Below are positions 36,765 through 50,648 of a stretch of 64,000 nucleotides of DNA, piece by piece. Location of the stretch: NCBI GenBank assembly GCA_964057225.1, contig OZ059894.1, forward strand, positions 23,714,476 through 23,778,475, read 5' to 3'. Both the position numbers and the translations under genes were made by a program. The notes beneath the pieces are model-generated. The model was not told the DNA's origin, ran no database searches, and worked only from the letters and a program-made list of their open reading frames with translations. How positions within the stretch are numbered: the first letter of the stretch is position 1; every line of letters begins with the position of its first letter. This DNA is from Auanema rhodensis (Eukaryota > Nematoda > Chromadorea > Rhabditida > Rhabditidae).

Positions 36765-39700
36765 TTTGAAATTTACGTGAACTTTAATTTATGCTAATTA
36801 AATGTACACGTGGTGTGCACTTGGTATGTAACTCGCTTCACGTGAAAGACAAAGAGATGCGGTTTTCAAAATTAGATTCCCCATGTCCATATTAGTCTAA
36901 AAACAAATTTTTATTGATATTGGTGCATGGTAACCATGACTTTGAAATTTACGTGAACTTTAATTTATGCTAATTAAATGTACACGTGATGTGCACTTGG
37001 TATGTAACTCGCTTCACGTGAAAGATAAAGAGATGCGGTTTTCAAAATTAGAATCCCCATGTCCATATTAGTCTAAAAACAAATTTTTATTGATATTGGT
37101 GCATGGTAACCATGATTTTGAAATTTACGTGAACTTTAATTTATGCTAATTAAATGTACACGTGATGTGCACTTGGTATGTAACTCGCTTCACGTGAAAG
37201 ATAAAGAGATGCGGTTTTCAAAATTAGATTTCTCATGTCCATATTAGTCTAAAAACAAATTTTTATTGATATTGGTGCATGGTAACCATGACTTTGAAAT
37301 TTACGTGAACTTTAATTTATGCTAATTAAATGTACACGTGATGTGCACTTGGTATGTAACTCGCTTCACGTGAAAGATAAAGAGATGCGGTTTTCAAAAT
37401 TAGATTCCCCATGTCCATATTAGTCTAAAAACAAATTTTTATTGATATTGGTGCATGGTAACCATGACTTTGAAATTTACGTGAACTTTAATTTATGCTA
37501 ATTAAATGTACACGTGATGTGCACTTGGTATGTAACTCGCTTCACGTGAAAGATAAAGAGATGCGGTTTTCAAAATTAGATTCCCCATGTCCATATTAGT
37601 CTAAAAACAAATTTTTATTGATATTGGTGCATGGTAACCATGACTTTGAAATTTACGTGAACTTTAATTTATGCTAATTAAATGTACACGTGATGTGCAC
37701 TTGGTATGTAACTCGCTTCACGTGAAAGATAAAGAGATGCGGTTTTCAAAATTAAATTCCCCATGTCCATATTAGTCTAAAAACAAATTTTTATTGATAT
37801 TGGTGCATGGTAACCATGACTTTGAAATTTACGTGAACTTTAATTTATGCTAATTAAATGTACACGTGATGTGCACTTGGTATGTAACTCGCTTCACGTG
37901 AAAGATAAAGAGATGCGGTTTTCAAAATTAGATTCCCCATGTCCATATTAGTCTAAAAACAAATTTTTATTGATATTGGTGCATGGTAACCATGATTTTG
38001 AAATTTACGTGAACTTTAATTTATGCTAATTAAATGTACACGTGATGTGCACTTGGTATGTAACTCGCTTCACGTGAAAGATAAAGAGATGCGGTTTTCA
38101 AAATTAGATTTCTCATGTCCATATTAGTCTAAAAACAAATTTTTATTGATATTGGTGCATGGTAACCATGACTTTGAAATTTACGTGAACTTTAATTTAT
38201 GCTAATTAAATGTACACGTGATGTGCACTTGGTATGTAACTCGCTTCACGTGAAAGATAAAGAGATGCGGTTTTCAAAATTAGATTCCCCATGTCCATAT
38301 TAGTCTAAAAACAAATTTTTATTGATATTGGTGCATGGTAACCATGACTTTGAAATTTACGTGAACTTTAATTTATGCTAATTAAATGTACACGTGATGT
38401 GCACTTGGTATGTAACTCGCTTCACGTGAAAGATAAAGAGATGCGGTTTTCAAAATTAGATTCCCCATGTCCATATTAGTCTAAAAACAAATTTTTATTG
38501 ATATTGGTGCATGGTAACCATGACTTTGAAATTTACGTGAACTTTAATTTATGCTAATTAAATGTACACGTGATGTGCACTTGGTATGTAACTCGCTTCA
38601 CGTGAAAGATAAAGAGATGCGGTTTTCAAAATTAGATTCCCCATGTCCATATTAGTCTAAAAACAAATTTTTATTGATATTGGTGCATGGTAACCATGAC
38701 TTTGAAATTTACGTGAACTTTAATTTATGCTAATTAAATGTACACGTGATGTGCACTTGGTATGTAACTCGCTTCACGTGAAAGATAAAGAGATGCGGTT
38801 TTCAAAATTAGATTCCCCATGTCCATATTAGTCTAAAAACAAATTTTTATTGATATTGGTGCATGGTAACCATGACTTTGAAATTTACGTGAACTTTAAT
38901 TTATGCTAATTAAATGTACACGTGATGTGCACTTGGTATGTAACTCGCTTCACGTGAAAGATAAAGAGATGCGGTTTTCAAAATTAGAATCCCCATGTCC
39001 ATATTAGTCTGAAAACAAATTTTTATTGATATTGGTGCATGGTAACCATGATTTTGAAATTTACGTGAACTTTAATTTATGCTAATTAAATGTACACGTG
39101 ATGTGCACTTGGTATGTAACTCGCTTCACGTGAAAGATAAAGAGATGCGGTTTTCAAAATTAGATTTCTCATGTCCATATTAGTCTAAAAACAAATTTTT
39201 ATTGATATTGGTGCATGGTAACCATGACTTTGAAATTTACGTGAACTTTAATTTATGCTAATTAAATGTACACGTGATGTGCACTTGGTATGTAACTCGC
39301 TTCACGTGAAAGATAAAGAGATGCGGTTTTCAAAATTAGATTCCCCATGTCCATATTAGTCTAAAAACAAATTTTTATTGATATTGGTGCATGGTAACCA
39401 TGACTTTGAAATTTACGTGAACTTTAATTTATGCTAATTAAATGTACACGTGATGTGCACTTGGTATGTAACTTGCTTCACGTGAAAGATAAAGAGATGC
39501 GGTTTTCAAAATTAGATTCCCCATGTCCATATTAGTCTAAAAACAAATTTTTATTGATATTGGTGCATGGTAACCATGACTTTGAAATTTACGTGAACTT
39601 TAATTTATGCTAATTAAATGTACACGTGATGTGCACTTGGTATGTAACTCGCTTCACGTGAAAGATAAAGAGATGCGGTTTTCAAAATTAGATTCCCCAT

Positions 39701-40460
39701 GTCCATATTAGTCTAAAAACAAATTTTTATTGATATTGGTGCATGGTAACCATGACTTTGAAATTTACGTGAACTTTAATTTATGCTAATTAAATGTACA
39801 CGTGATGTGCACTTGGTATGTAACTCGCTTCACGTGAAAGATAAAGAGATGCGGTTTTCAAAATTAGATTCCCCATGTCCATATTAGTCTAAAAACAAAT
39901 TTTTATTGATATTGGTGCATGGTAACCATGACTTTGAAATTTACGTGAACTTTAATTTATGCTAATTAAATGTACACGTGATGTGCACTTGGTATGTAAC
40001 TCGCTTCACGTGAAAGATAAAGAGATGCGGTTTTCAAAATTAGATTCCCCATGTCCATATTAGTCTAAAAACAAATTTTTATTGATATTGGTGCATGGTA
40101 ACCATGACTTTGAAATTTACGTGAACTTTAATTTATGCTAATTAAATGTACACGTGATGTGCACTTGGTATGTAACTCGCTTCACGTGAAAGATAAAGAG
40201 ATGAGGTTTTCAAAATTAGATTCCCCATGTCCATATTAGTCTAAAAACAAATTTTTATTGATATTAATTCATGGTAACCATGATTTTGAAATTTACGTGA
40301 ACTTTAATTTATGCTAATTAAATGTACACGTGATGTGCACTTGGTATGTAACTCGCTTCACGTGAAAGATAAAGAGATGCGGTTTTCAAAATTAGATTTC
40401 TCATGTCCATATTAGTCTAAAAACAAATTTTTATTGATATTGGTGCATGGTAACCATGAC

Positions 40461-40631
40461 TTTGAAATTTACGTGAACTTTAATTTATGCTAATTAAATG
40501 TACACGTGCACTTGGTATGTAACTCGCTTCACGTAAAAGATAAAGAGATGCGGTTTTCAAAATTAGATTCCCCATGTCCATATTAGTCTAAAAACAAATT
40601 TTTATTGATATTAATTCATGGTAACCATGAT
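40461..40631 (+). repeat. 171-bp monomer 1
   Basis: ACACGTGATGTGCAC becomes ACACGTGCAC at 40502, a 5-bp loss between two GTG triplets. This copy also carries CACGTAAAAG and AATTCATGG plus CATGAT, unlike the other six, so the deletion sits on a different monomer background here. Confidence 0.9.
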
Positions 40632-41159
40632 TTTGAAATTTACGTGAACTTTAATTTATGCTAATTAAATGTACACGTGATGTGCACTTGGTATGTAACT
40701 CGCTTCACGTAAAAGATAAAGAGATGCGGTTTTCAAAATTAGATTCCCCATGTCCATATTAGTCTAAAAACAAATTTTTATTGATATTGGTTCATGGTAA
40801 CCATGACTTTGAAATTTACGTGAACTTTAATTTATGCTAATTAAATGTACACGTGATGTGCACTTGGTATGTAACTCGCTTCACGTGAAAGATAAAGAGA
40901 TGCGGTTTTCAAAATTAGAATCCCCATGTCCATATTAGTCTAAAAACAAATTTTTATTGATATTAATTCATGGTAACCATGATTTTGAAATTTACGTGAA
41001 CTTTAATTTATGCTAATTAAATGTACACGTGATGTGCACTTGGTATGTAACTCGCTTCACGTGAAAGATAAAGAGATGCGGTTTTCAAAATTAGATTTCT
41101 CATGTCCATATTAGTCTAAAAACAAATTTTTATTGATATTGGTGCATGGTAACCATGAC

Positions 41160-41330
41160 TTTGAAATTTACGTGAACTTTAATTTATGCTAATTAAATGT
41201 ACACGTGCACTTGGTATGTAACTCGCTTCACGTGAAAGATAAAGAGATGCGGTTTTCAAAATTAGAATCCCCATGTCCATATTAGTCTAAAAACAAATTT
41301 TTATTGATATTGGTGCATGGTAACCATGAC
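41160..41330 (+). repeat. 171-bp monomer 2
   Basis: ACACGTGCAC at 41201, combined with GAATCCCC. It opens the first 1,403-bp HOR unit. Confidence 0.9.
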
Positions 41331-42562
41331 TTTGAAATTTACGTGAACTTTAATTTATGCTAATTAAATGTACACGTGATGTGCACTTGGTATGTAACTC
41401 GCTTCACGTGAAAGATAAAGAGATGCGGTTTTCAAAATTAGATTCCCCATGTCCATATTAGTCTAAAAACAAATTTTTATTGATATTGGTGCATGGTAAC
41501 CATGACTTTGAAATTTACGTGAACTTTAATTTATGCTAATTAAATGTACACGTGATGTGCACTTGGTATGTAACTCGCTTCACGTGAAAGATAAAGAGAT
41601 GCGGTTTTCAAAATTAGATTTCTCATGTCCATATTAGTCTAAAAACAAATTTTTATTGATATTGGTGCATGGTAACCATGACTTTGAAATTTACGTGAAC
41701 TTTAATTTATGCTAATTAAATGTACACGTGATGTGCACTTGGTATGTAACTCGCTTCACGTGAAAGATAAAGAGATGCGGTTTTCAAAATTAGATTCCCC
41801 ATGTCCATATTAGTCTAAAAACAAATTTTTATTGATATTGGTGCATGGTAACCATGACTTTGAAATTTACGTGAACTTTAATTTATGCTAATTAAATGTA
41901 CACGTGATGTGCACTTGGTATGTAACTCGCTTCACGTGAAAGATAAAGAGATGCGGTTTTCAAAATTAGATTCCCCATGTCCATATTAGTCGAAAAACAA
42001 ATTTTTATTGATATTGGTTCATGGTAACCATGACTTTGAAATTTACGTGAACTTTAATTTATGCTAATTAAATGTGCACGTGATGTGCACTTGGTATGTA
42101 ACTCGCTTCACGTGAAAGATAAAAAGATGCGGTTTTCAGAATTAGATTCCCCATGTCCATATTAGTCTAAAAACAAATTTTTATTGATATTGGTGCATGG
42201 TAACCATGACTTTGAAATTTACGTGAACTTTAATTTATGCTAATTAAATGTACACGTGATGTGCACTTGGTATGTAACTCGCTTCACGTGAAAGATAAAG
42301 AGATGCGGTTTTCAAAATTAGAATCCCCATGTCCATATTAGTCTAAAAACAAATTTTTATTGATATTGGTGCATGGTAACCATGACTTTGAAATTTACGT
42401 GAACTTTAATTTATGCTAATTAAATGTACACGTGATGTGCACTTGGTATGTAACTCGCTTCACGTGAAAGATAAAGAGATGCGGTTTTCAAAATTAGATT
42501 TCTCATGTCCATATTAGTCTAAAAACAAATTTTTATTGATATTGGTGCATGGTAACCATGAA
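41160..42562 (+). repeat. 8-monomer HOR (1,403 bp), unit 1
   Basis: Order: 171-bp plus GAATCCCC; consensus; GATTTCTCAT; consensus; TCGAAAAAC; GTGCACGTG plus GATAAAAAG plus TTCAGAATTA; GAATCCCC; GATTTCTCAT. Units 6 and 7 carry G161 where later copies have T161 and AATTCATGG plus CATGAT, so this copy is slightly divergent. Confidence 0.85.
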
Positions 42563-42733
42563 TTTGAAATTTACGTGAACTTTAATTTATGCTAATTAAA
42601 TGTACACGTGCACTTGGTATGTAACTCGCTTCACGTGAAAGATAAAGAGATGCGGTTTTCAAAATTAGAATCCCCATGTCCATATTAGTCTAAAAACAAA
42701 TTTTTATTGATATTGGTGCATGGTAACCATGAC
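42563..42733 (+). repeat. 171-bp monomer 3
   Basis: ACACGTGCAC at 42604 on a GAATCCCC background, exactly 1,403 bp after the previous one. Confidence 0.9.
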
Positions 42734-43965
42734 TTTGAAATTTACGTGAACTTTAATTTATGCTAATTAAATGTACACGTGATGTGCACTTGGTATGTAA
42801 CTCGCTTCACGTGAAAGATAAAGAGATGCGGTTTTCAAAATTAGATTCCCCATGTCCATATTAGTCTAAAAACAAATTTTTATTGATATTGGTGCATGGT
42901 AACCATGACTTTGAAATTTACGTGAACTTTAATTTATGCTAATTAAATGTACACGTGATGTGCACTTGGTATGTAACTCGCTTCACGTGAAAGATAAAGA
43001 GATGCGGTTTTCAAAATTAGATTTCTCATGTCCATATTAGTCTAAAAACAAATTTTTATTGATATTGGTGCATGGTAACCATGACTTTGAAATTTACGTG
43101 AACTTTAATTTATGCTAATTAAATGTACACGTGATGTGCACTTGGTATGTAACTCGCTTCACGTGAAAGATAAAGAGATGCGGTTTTCAAAATTAGATTC
43201 CCCATGTCCATATTAGTCTAAAAACAAATTTTTATTGATATTGGTGCATGGTAACCATGACTTTGAAATTTACGTGAACTTTAATTTATGCTAATTAAAT
43301 GTACACGTGATGTGCACTTGGTATGTAACTCGCTTCACGTGAAAGATAAAGAGATGCGGTTTTCAAAATTAGATTCCCCATGTCCATATTAGTCGAAAAA
43401 CAAATTTTTATTGATATTGGTTCATGGTAACCATGACTTTGAAATTTACGTGAACTTTAATTTATGCTAATTAAATGTGCACGTGATGTGCACTTGGTAT
43501 GTAACTCGCTTCACGTGAAAGATAAAAAGATGCGGTTTTCAGAATTAGATTCCCCATGTCCATATTAGTCTAAAAACAAATTTTTATTGATATTGGTTCA
43601 TGGTAACCATGACTTTGAAATTTACGTGAACTTTAATTTATGCTAATTAAATGTACACGTGATGTGCACTTGGTATGTAACTCGCTTCACGTGAAAGATA
43701 AAGAGATGCGGTTTTCAAAATTAGAATCCCCATGTCCATATTAGTCTAAAAACAAATTTTTATTGATATTAATTCATGGTAACCATGATTTTGAAATTTA
43801 CGTGAACTTTAATTTATGCTAATTAAATGTACACGTGATGTGCACTTGGTATGTAACTCGCTTCACGTGAAAGATAAAGAGATGCGGTTTTCAAAATTAG
43901 ATTTCTCATGTCCATATTAGTCTAAAAACAAATTTTTATTGATATTGGTGCATGGTAACCATGAC
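42563..43965 (+). repeat. 8-monomer HOR (1,403 bp), unit 2
   Basis: Same order as unit 1, but with T161 after GTGCACGTG and AATTCATGG plus CATGAT in the seventh monomer. Its first 1,218 bp look identical to 62783-64000. Confidence 0.85.
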
Positions 43966-44136
43966 TTTGAAATTTACGTGAACTTTAATTTATGCTAATT
44001 AAATGTACACGTGCACTTGGTATGTAACTCGCTTCACGTGAAAGATAAAGAGATGCGGTTTACAAAATTAGATTCCCCATGTCCATATTAGTCTAAAAAC
44101 AAATTTTTATTGATATTGGTGCATGGTAACCATGAC
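43966..44136 (+). repeat. 171-bp monomer 4
   Basis: ACACGTGCAC at 44007, with GGTTTACAAA (T102-to-A) and GATTCCCC rather than GAATCCCC. Confidence 0.9.
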
Positions 44137-45544
44137 TTTGAAATTTACGTGAACTTTAATTTATGCTAATTAAATGTACACGTGATGTGCACTTGGTATG
44201 TAACTCGCTTCACGTGAAAGATAAAGAGATGCGGTTTTCAAAATTAGATTCCCCATGTCCATATTAGTCTAAAAACAAATTTTTATTGATATTGGTGCAT
44301 GGTAACCATGACTTTGAAATTTACGTGAACTTTAATTTATGCTAATTAAATGTACACGTGATGTGCACTTGGTATGTAACTCGCTTCACGTGAAAGATAA
44401 AGAGATGCGGTTTTCACAATTAGATTCCCCATGTCCATATTAGTCTAAAAACAAATTTTTATTGATATTGGTGCATGGTAACCATGACTTTGAAATTTAC
44501 GTGAACTTTAATTTATGCTAATTAAATGTACACGTGATGTGCACTTGGTATGTAACTCGCTTCAAGTGAAAGATAAAGAGATGCGGTTTTCAAAATTAGA
44601 TTCCCCATGTCCATATTAGTCTAAAAACAAATTTTTATTGATATTGGTGCATGGTAACCATGACTTTGAAATTTACGTGAACTTTAATTTATGCTAATTA
44701 AATGTACACGTGATGTGCACTTGGTATGTAACTCGCTTCACGTGAAAGATAAAGAGATGCGGTTTTCAAAATTAGATTCCCCATGTCCATATTAGTCTAA
44801 AAACAAATTTTTATTGATATTGGTGCATGGTAACCATGACTTTGAAATTTACGTGAACTTTAATTTATGCTAATTAAATGTACACGTGATGTGCACTTGG
44901 TATGTAACTCGCTTCACGTGAAAGATAAAGAGATGCGGTTTTCAAAATTAGATTCCCCATGTCCATATTAGTCTAAAAACAAATTTTTATTGATATTGGT
45001 GCATGGTAACCATGACTTTGAAATTTACGTGAACTTTAATTTATGCTAATTAAATGTACACGTGATGTGCACTTGGTATGTAACTCGCTTCACGTGAAAG
45101 ATAAAGAGATGAGGTTTACAAAATTAGATTCCCCATGTCCATATTAGTCTAAAAACAAATTTTTATTGATATTGGTGCATGGTAACCATGACTTTGAAAT
45201 TTACGTGAACTTTAATTTATGCTAATTAAATGTACACGTGATGTGCACTTGGTATGTAACTCGCTTCACGTGAAAGATAAAGAGATGCGGTTTTCAAAAT
45301 TAGATTCCCCATGTCCATATTAGTCTAAAAACAAATTTTTATTGATATTGGTGCATGGTAACCATGACTTTGAAATTTACGTGAACTTTAATTTATGCTA
45401 ATTAAATGTACACGTGATGTGCACTTGGTATGTAACTCGCTTCACGTAAAAGATAAAGAGATGCGGTTTTCAAAATTAGATTCCCCATGTCCATATTAGT
45501 CTAAAAACAAATTTTTATTGATATTGGTGCATGGTAACCATGAC

Positions 45545-48536
45545 TTTGAAATTTACGTGAACTTTAATTTATGCTAATTAAATGTACACGTGATGTGCAC
45601 TTGGTATGTAACTCGCTTCACGTGAAAGATAAAGAGATGCGGTTTTCAAAATTAGATTCCCCATGTCCATATTAGTCGAAAAACAAATTTTTATTGATAT
45701 TGGTTCATGGTAACCATGACTTTGAAATTTACGTGAACTTTAATTTATGCTAATTAAATGTGCACGTGATGTGCACTTGGTATGTAACTCGCTTCACGTG
45801 AAAGATAAAAAGATGCGGTTTTCAGAATTAGATTCCCCATGTCCATATTAGTCTAAAAACAAATTTTTATTGATATTGGTTCATGGTAACTATGACTTTG
45901 AAATTTACGTGAACTTTAATTTATGCTAATTAAATGTACACGTGATGTGCACTTGGTATGTAACTCGCTTCACGTGAAAGATAAAGAGATGCGGTTTTCA
46001 AAATTAGATTCCCCATGTCCATATTAGTCGAAAAACAAATTTTTATTGATATTGGTTCATGGTAACCATGACTTTGAAATTTACGTGAACTTTAATTTAT
46101 GCTAATTAAATGTGCACGTGATGTGCACTTGGTATGTAACTCGCTTCACGTGAAAGATAAAAAGATGCGGTTTTCAGAATTAGATTCCCCATGTCCATAT
46201 TAGTCTAAAAACAAATTTTTATTGATATTGGTTCATGGTAACCATGACTTTGAAATTTACGTGAACTTTAATTTATGCTAATTAAATGTACACGTGATGT
46301 GCACTTGGTATGTAACTCGCTTCACGTGAAAGATAAAGAGATGCGGTTTTCAAAATTAGATTCCCCATGTCCATATTAGTCTAAAAACAAATTTTTATTG
46401 ATATTGGTGCATGGTAACCATGACTTTGAAATTTACGTGAACTTTAATTTATGCTAATTAAATGTACACGTGATGTGCACTTGGTATGTAACTCGCTTCA
46501 CGTGAAAGATAAAGAGATGAGGTTTTCAAAATTAGATTCCCCATGTCCATATTAGTCTAAAAACAAATTTTTATTGATATTGGTGCATGGTAACCATGAC
46601 TTTGAAATTTACGTGAACTTTAATTTATGCTAATTAAATGTACACGTGATGTGCACTTGGTATGTAACTCGCTTCACGTGAAAGATAAAGAGATGCGGTT
46701 TTCAAAATTAGATTCCCCATGTCCATATTAGTCTAAAAACAAATTTTTATTGATATTGGTGCATGGTAACCATGACTTTGAAATTTACGTGAACTTTAAT
46801 TTATGCTAATTAAATGTACACGTGATGTGCACTTGGTATGTAACTCGCTTCACGTAAAAGATAAAGAGATGCGGTTTTCAAAATTAGATTCCCCATGTCC
46901 ATATTAGTCTAAAAACAAATTTTTATTGATATTGGTTCATGGTAACCATGACTTTGAAATTTACGTGAACTTTAATTTATGCTAATTAAATGTACACGTG
47001 ATGTGCACTTGGTATGTAACTCGCTTCACGTGAAAGATAAAGAGATGCGGTTTTCAAAATTAGATTCCCCATGTCCATATTAGTCTAAAAACAAATTTTT
47101 ATTGATATTGGTGCATGGTAACCATGACTTTGAAATTTACGTGAACTTTAATTTATGCTAATTAAATGTACACGTGATGTGCACTTGGTATGTAACTCGC
47201 TTCACGTAAAAGATAAAGAGATGCGGTTTTCAAAATTAGATTCCCCATGTCCATATTAGTCTAAAAACAAATTTTTATTGATATTGGTGCATGGTAACCA
47301 TGACTTTGAAATTTACGTGAACTTTAATTTATGCTAATTAAATGTACACGTGATGTGCACTTGGTATGTAACTCGCTTCACGTGAAAGATAAAGAGATGC
47401 GGTTTTCAAAATTAGATTCCCCATGTCCATATTAGTCGAAAAACAAATTTTTATTGATATTGGTTCATGGTAACCATGACTTTGAAATTTACTTGAACTT
47501 TAATTTATGCTAATTAAATGTGCACGTGATGTGCACTTGGTATGTAACTCGCTTCACGTGAAAGATAAAAAGATGCGGTTTTCAGAATTAGATTCCCCAT
47601 GTCCATATTAGTCTAAAAACAAATTTTTATTGATATTGGTTCATGGTAACCATGACTTTGAAATTTACGTGAACTTTAATTTATGCTAATTAAATGTACA
47701 CGTGATGTGCACTTGGTATGTAACTCGCTTCACGTGAAAGATAAAGAGATGCGGTTTTCAAAATTAGAATCCCCATGTCCATATTAGTCTAAAAACAAAT
47801 TTTTATTGATATTAATTCATGGTAACCATGATTTTGAAATTTACGTGAACTTTAATTTATGCTAATTAAATGTACACGTGATGTGCACTTGGTATGTAAC
47901 TCGCTTCACGTGAAAGATAAAGAGATGCGGTTTTCAAAATTAGATTCCCCATGTCCATATTAGTCTAAAAACAAATTTTTATTGATATTGGTGCATGGTA
48001 ACCATGATTTTGAAATTTACGTGAACTTTAATTTATGCTAATTAAATGTACACGTGATGTGCACTTGGTATGTAACTCGCTTCACGTGAAAGATAAAGAG
48101 ATGAGGTTTTCAAAATTAGATTCCCCATGTCCATATTAGTCTAAAAACAAATTTTTATTGATATTGGTGCATGGTAACCATGACTTTGAAATTTACGTGA
48201 ACTTTAATTTATGCTAATTAAATGTACACGTGATGTGCACTTGGTATGTAACTCGCTTCACGTGAAAGATAAAGAGATGCGGTTTTCAAAATTAGATTCC
48301 CCATGTCCATATTAGTCTAAAAACAAATTTTTATTGATATTGGTGCATGGTAACCATGACTTTGAAATTTACGTGAACTTTAATTTATGCTAATTAAATG
48401 TACACGTGATGTGCACTTGGTATGTAACTCGCTTCACGTAAAAGATAAAGAGATGCGGTTTTCAAAATTAGATTCCCCATGTCCATATTAGTCTAAAAAC
48501 AAATTTTTATTGATATTGGTGCATGGTAACCATGAC
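45545..48536 (+). repeat. Duplicated block, copy 1 (2,992 bp)
   Basis: It starts TCGAAAAAC, then a GTGCACGTG unit ending GGTAACTATGAC (C171-to-T), then TCGAAAAAC and another GTGCACGTG unit. The same four-unit start recurs at 48537. This copy has CACGTAAAAG at 46777 and 47129, where copy 2 has it once, so it gained two monomers or copy 2 lost them. Confidence 0.8.
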
Positions 48537-50648
48537 TTTGAAATTTACGTGAACTTTAATTTATGCTAATTAAATGTACACGTGATGTGCACTTGGTATG
48601 TAACTCGCTTCACGTGAAAGATAAAGAGATGCGGTTTTCAAAATTAGATTCCCCATGTCCATATTAGTCGAAAAACAAATTTTTATTGATATTGGTTCAT
48701 GGTAACCATGACTTTGAAATTTACGTGAACTTTAATTTATGCTAATTAAATGTGCACGTGATGTGCACTTGGTATGTAACTCGCTTCACGTGAAAGATAA
48801 AAAGATGCGGTTTTCAGAATTAGATTCCCCATGTCCATATTAGTCTAAAAACAAATTTTTATTGATATTGGTTCATGGTAACTATGACTTTGAAATTTAC
48901 GTGAACTTTAATTTATGCTAATTAAATGTACACGTGATGTGCACTTGGTATGTAACTCGCTTCACGTGAAAGATAAAGAGATGCGGTTTTCAAAATTAGA
49001 TTCCCCATGTCCATATTAGTCGAAAAACAAATTTTTATTGATATTGGTTCATGGTAACCATGACTTTGAAATTTACGTGAACTTTAATTTATGCTAATTA
49101 AATGTGCACGTGATGTGCACTTGGTATGTAACTCGCTTCACGTGAAAGATAAAAAGATGCGGTTTTCAGAATTAGATTCCCCATGTCCATATTAGTCTAA
49201 AAACAAATTTTTATTGATATTGGTTCATGGTAACCATGACTTTGAAATTTACGTGAACTTTAATTTATGCTAATTAAATGTACACGTGATGTGCACTTGG
49301 TATGTAACTCGCTTCACGTGAAAGATAAAGAGATGCGGTTTTCAAAATTAGATTCCCCATGTCCATATTAGTCGAAAAACAAATTTTTATTGATATTGGT
49401 GCATGGTAACCATGACTTTGAAATTTACGTGAACTTTAATTTATGCTAATTAAATGTACACGTGATGTGCACTTGGTATGTAACTCGCTTCACGTGAAAG
49501 ATAAAGAGATGAGGTTTTCAAAATTAGATTCCCCATGTCCATATTAGTCTAAAAACAAATTTTTATTGATATTGGTGCATGGTAACCATGACTTTGAAAT
49601 TTACGTGAACTTTAATTTATGCTAATTAAATGTACACGTGATGTGCACTTGGTATGTAACTCGCTTCACGTGAAAGATAAAGAGATGCGGTTTTCAAAAT
49701 TAGATTCCCCATGTCCATATTAGTCTAAAAACAAATTTTTATTGATATTGGTGCATGGTAACCATGACTTTGAAATTTACGTGAACTTTAATTTATGCTA
49801 ATTAAATGTACACGTGATGTGCACTTGGTATGTAACTCGCTTCACGTAAAAGATAAAGAGATGCGGTTTTCAAAATTAGATTCCCCATGTCCATATTAGT
49901 CTAAAAACAAATTTTTATTGATATTGGTGCATGGTAACCATGACTTTGAAATTTACGTGAACTTTAATTTATGCTAATTAAATGTACACGTGATGTGCAC
50001 TTGGTATGTAACTCGCTTCACGTGAAAGATAAAGAGATGCGGTTTTCAAAATTAGATTCCCCATGTCCATATTAGTCGAAAAACAAATTTTTATTGATAT
50101 TGGTTCATGGTAACCATGACTTTGAAATTTACGTGAACTTTAATTTATGCTAATTAAATGTGCACGTGATGTGCACTTGGTATGTAACTCGCTTCACGTG
50201 AAAGATAAAAAGATGCGGTTTTCAGAATTAGATTCCCCATGTCCATATTAGTCTAAAAACAAATTTTTATTGATATTGGTTCATGGTAACCATGACTTTG
50301 AAATTTACGTGAACTTTAATTTATGCTAATTAAATGTACACGTGATGTGCACTTGGTATGTAACTCGCTTCACGTGAAAGATAAAGAGATGCGGTTTTCA
50401 AAATTAGAATCCCCATGTCCATATTAGTCTAAAAACAAACTTTTATTGATATTAATTCATGGTAACCATGATTTTGAAATTTACGTGAACTTTAATTTAT
50501 GCTAATTAAATGTACACGTGATGTGCACTTGGTATGTAACTCGCTTCACGTGAAAGATAAAGAGATGCGGTTTTCAAAATTAGATTCCCCATGTCCATAT
50601 TAGTCTAAAAACAAATTTTTATTGATATTGGTGCATGGTAACCATGAT
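48537..50648 (+). repeat. Duplicated block, copy 2
   Basis: It matches 45545-48008 in marker order, including the private GGTAACTATGAC near 48881. Relative to copy 1 it lacks one CACGTAAAAG/consensus pair. Its fifth unit (49241) gained TCGAAAAAC, and its 50297 unit has AAACTTTTATT. Confidence 0.8.

Larger units (their letters stand above)
32541..40460 (+). repeat. Domain D, 45 monomers with irregular short HORs
   Basis: Near-consensus G161 units predominate, interspersed with TCGAAAAAC then GATAAAAAG plus TTCAGAATTA pairs and with GAATCCCC/CATGAT then GATTTCTCAT pairs. No single HOR period runs through the domain, although short duplications (33421-33948, 35357-36764) are visible. Rare paired variants CGTGGTGTGC plus GACAAAG occur in two units 2,288 bp apart (34477 and 36765). 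Confidence 0.7.

Noticed and set aside
40461-40631. 171-bp units as sequencing errors
   Set aside because: Seven independent copies share the same 5-bp loss, mostly with the same linked variants at exact HOR spacing, so a real variant is far more likely.
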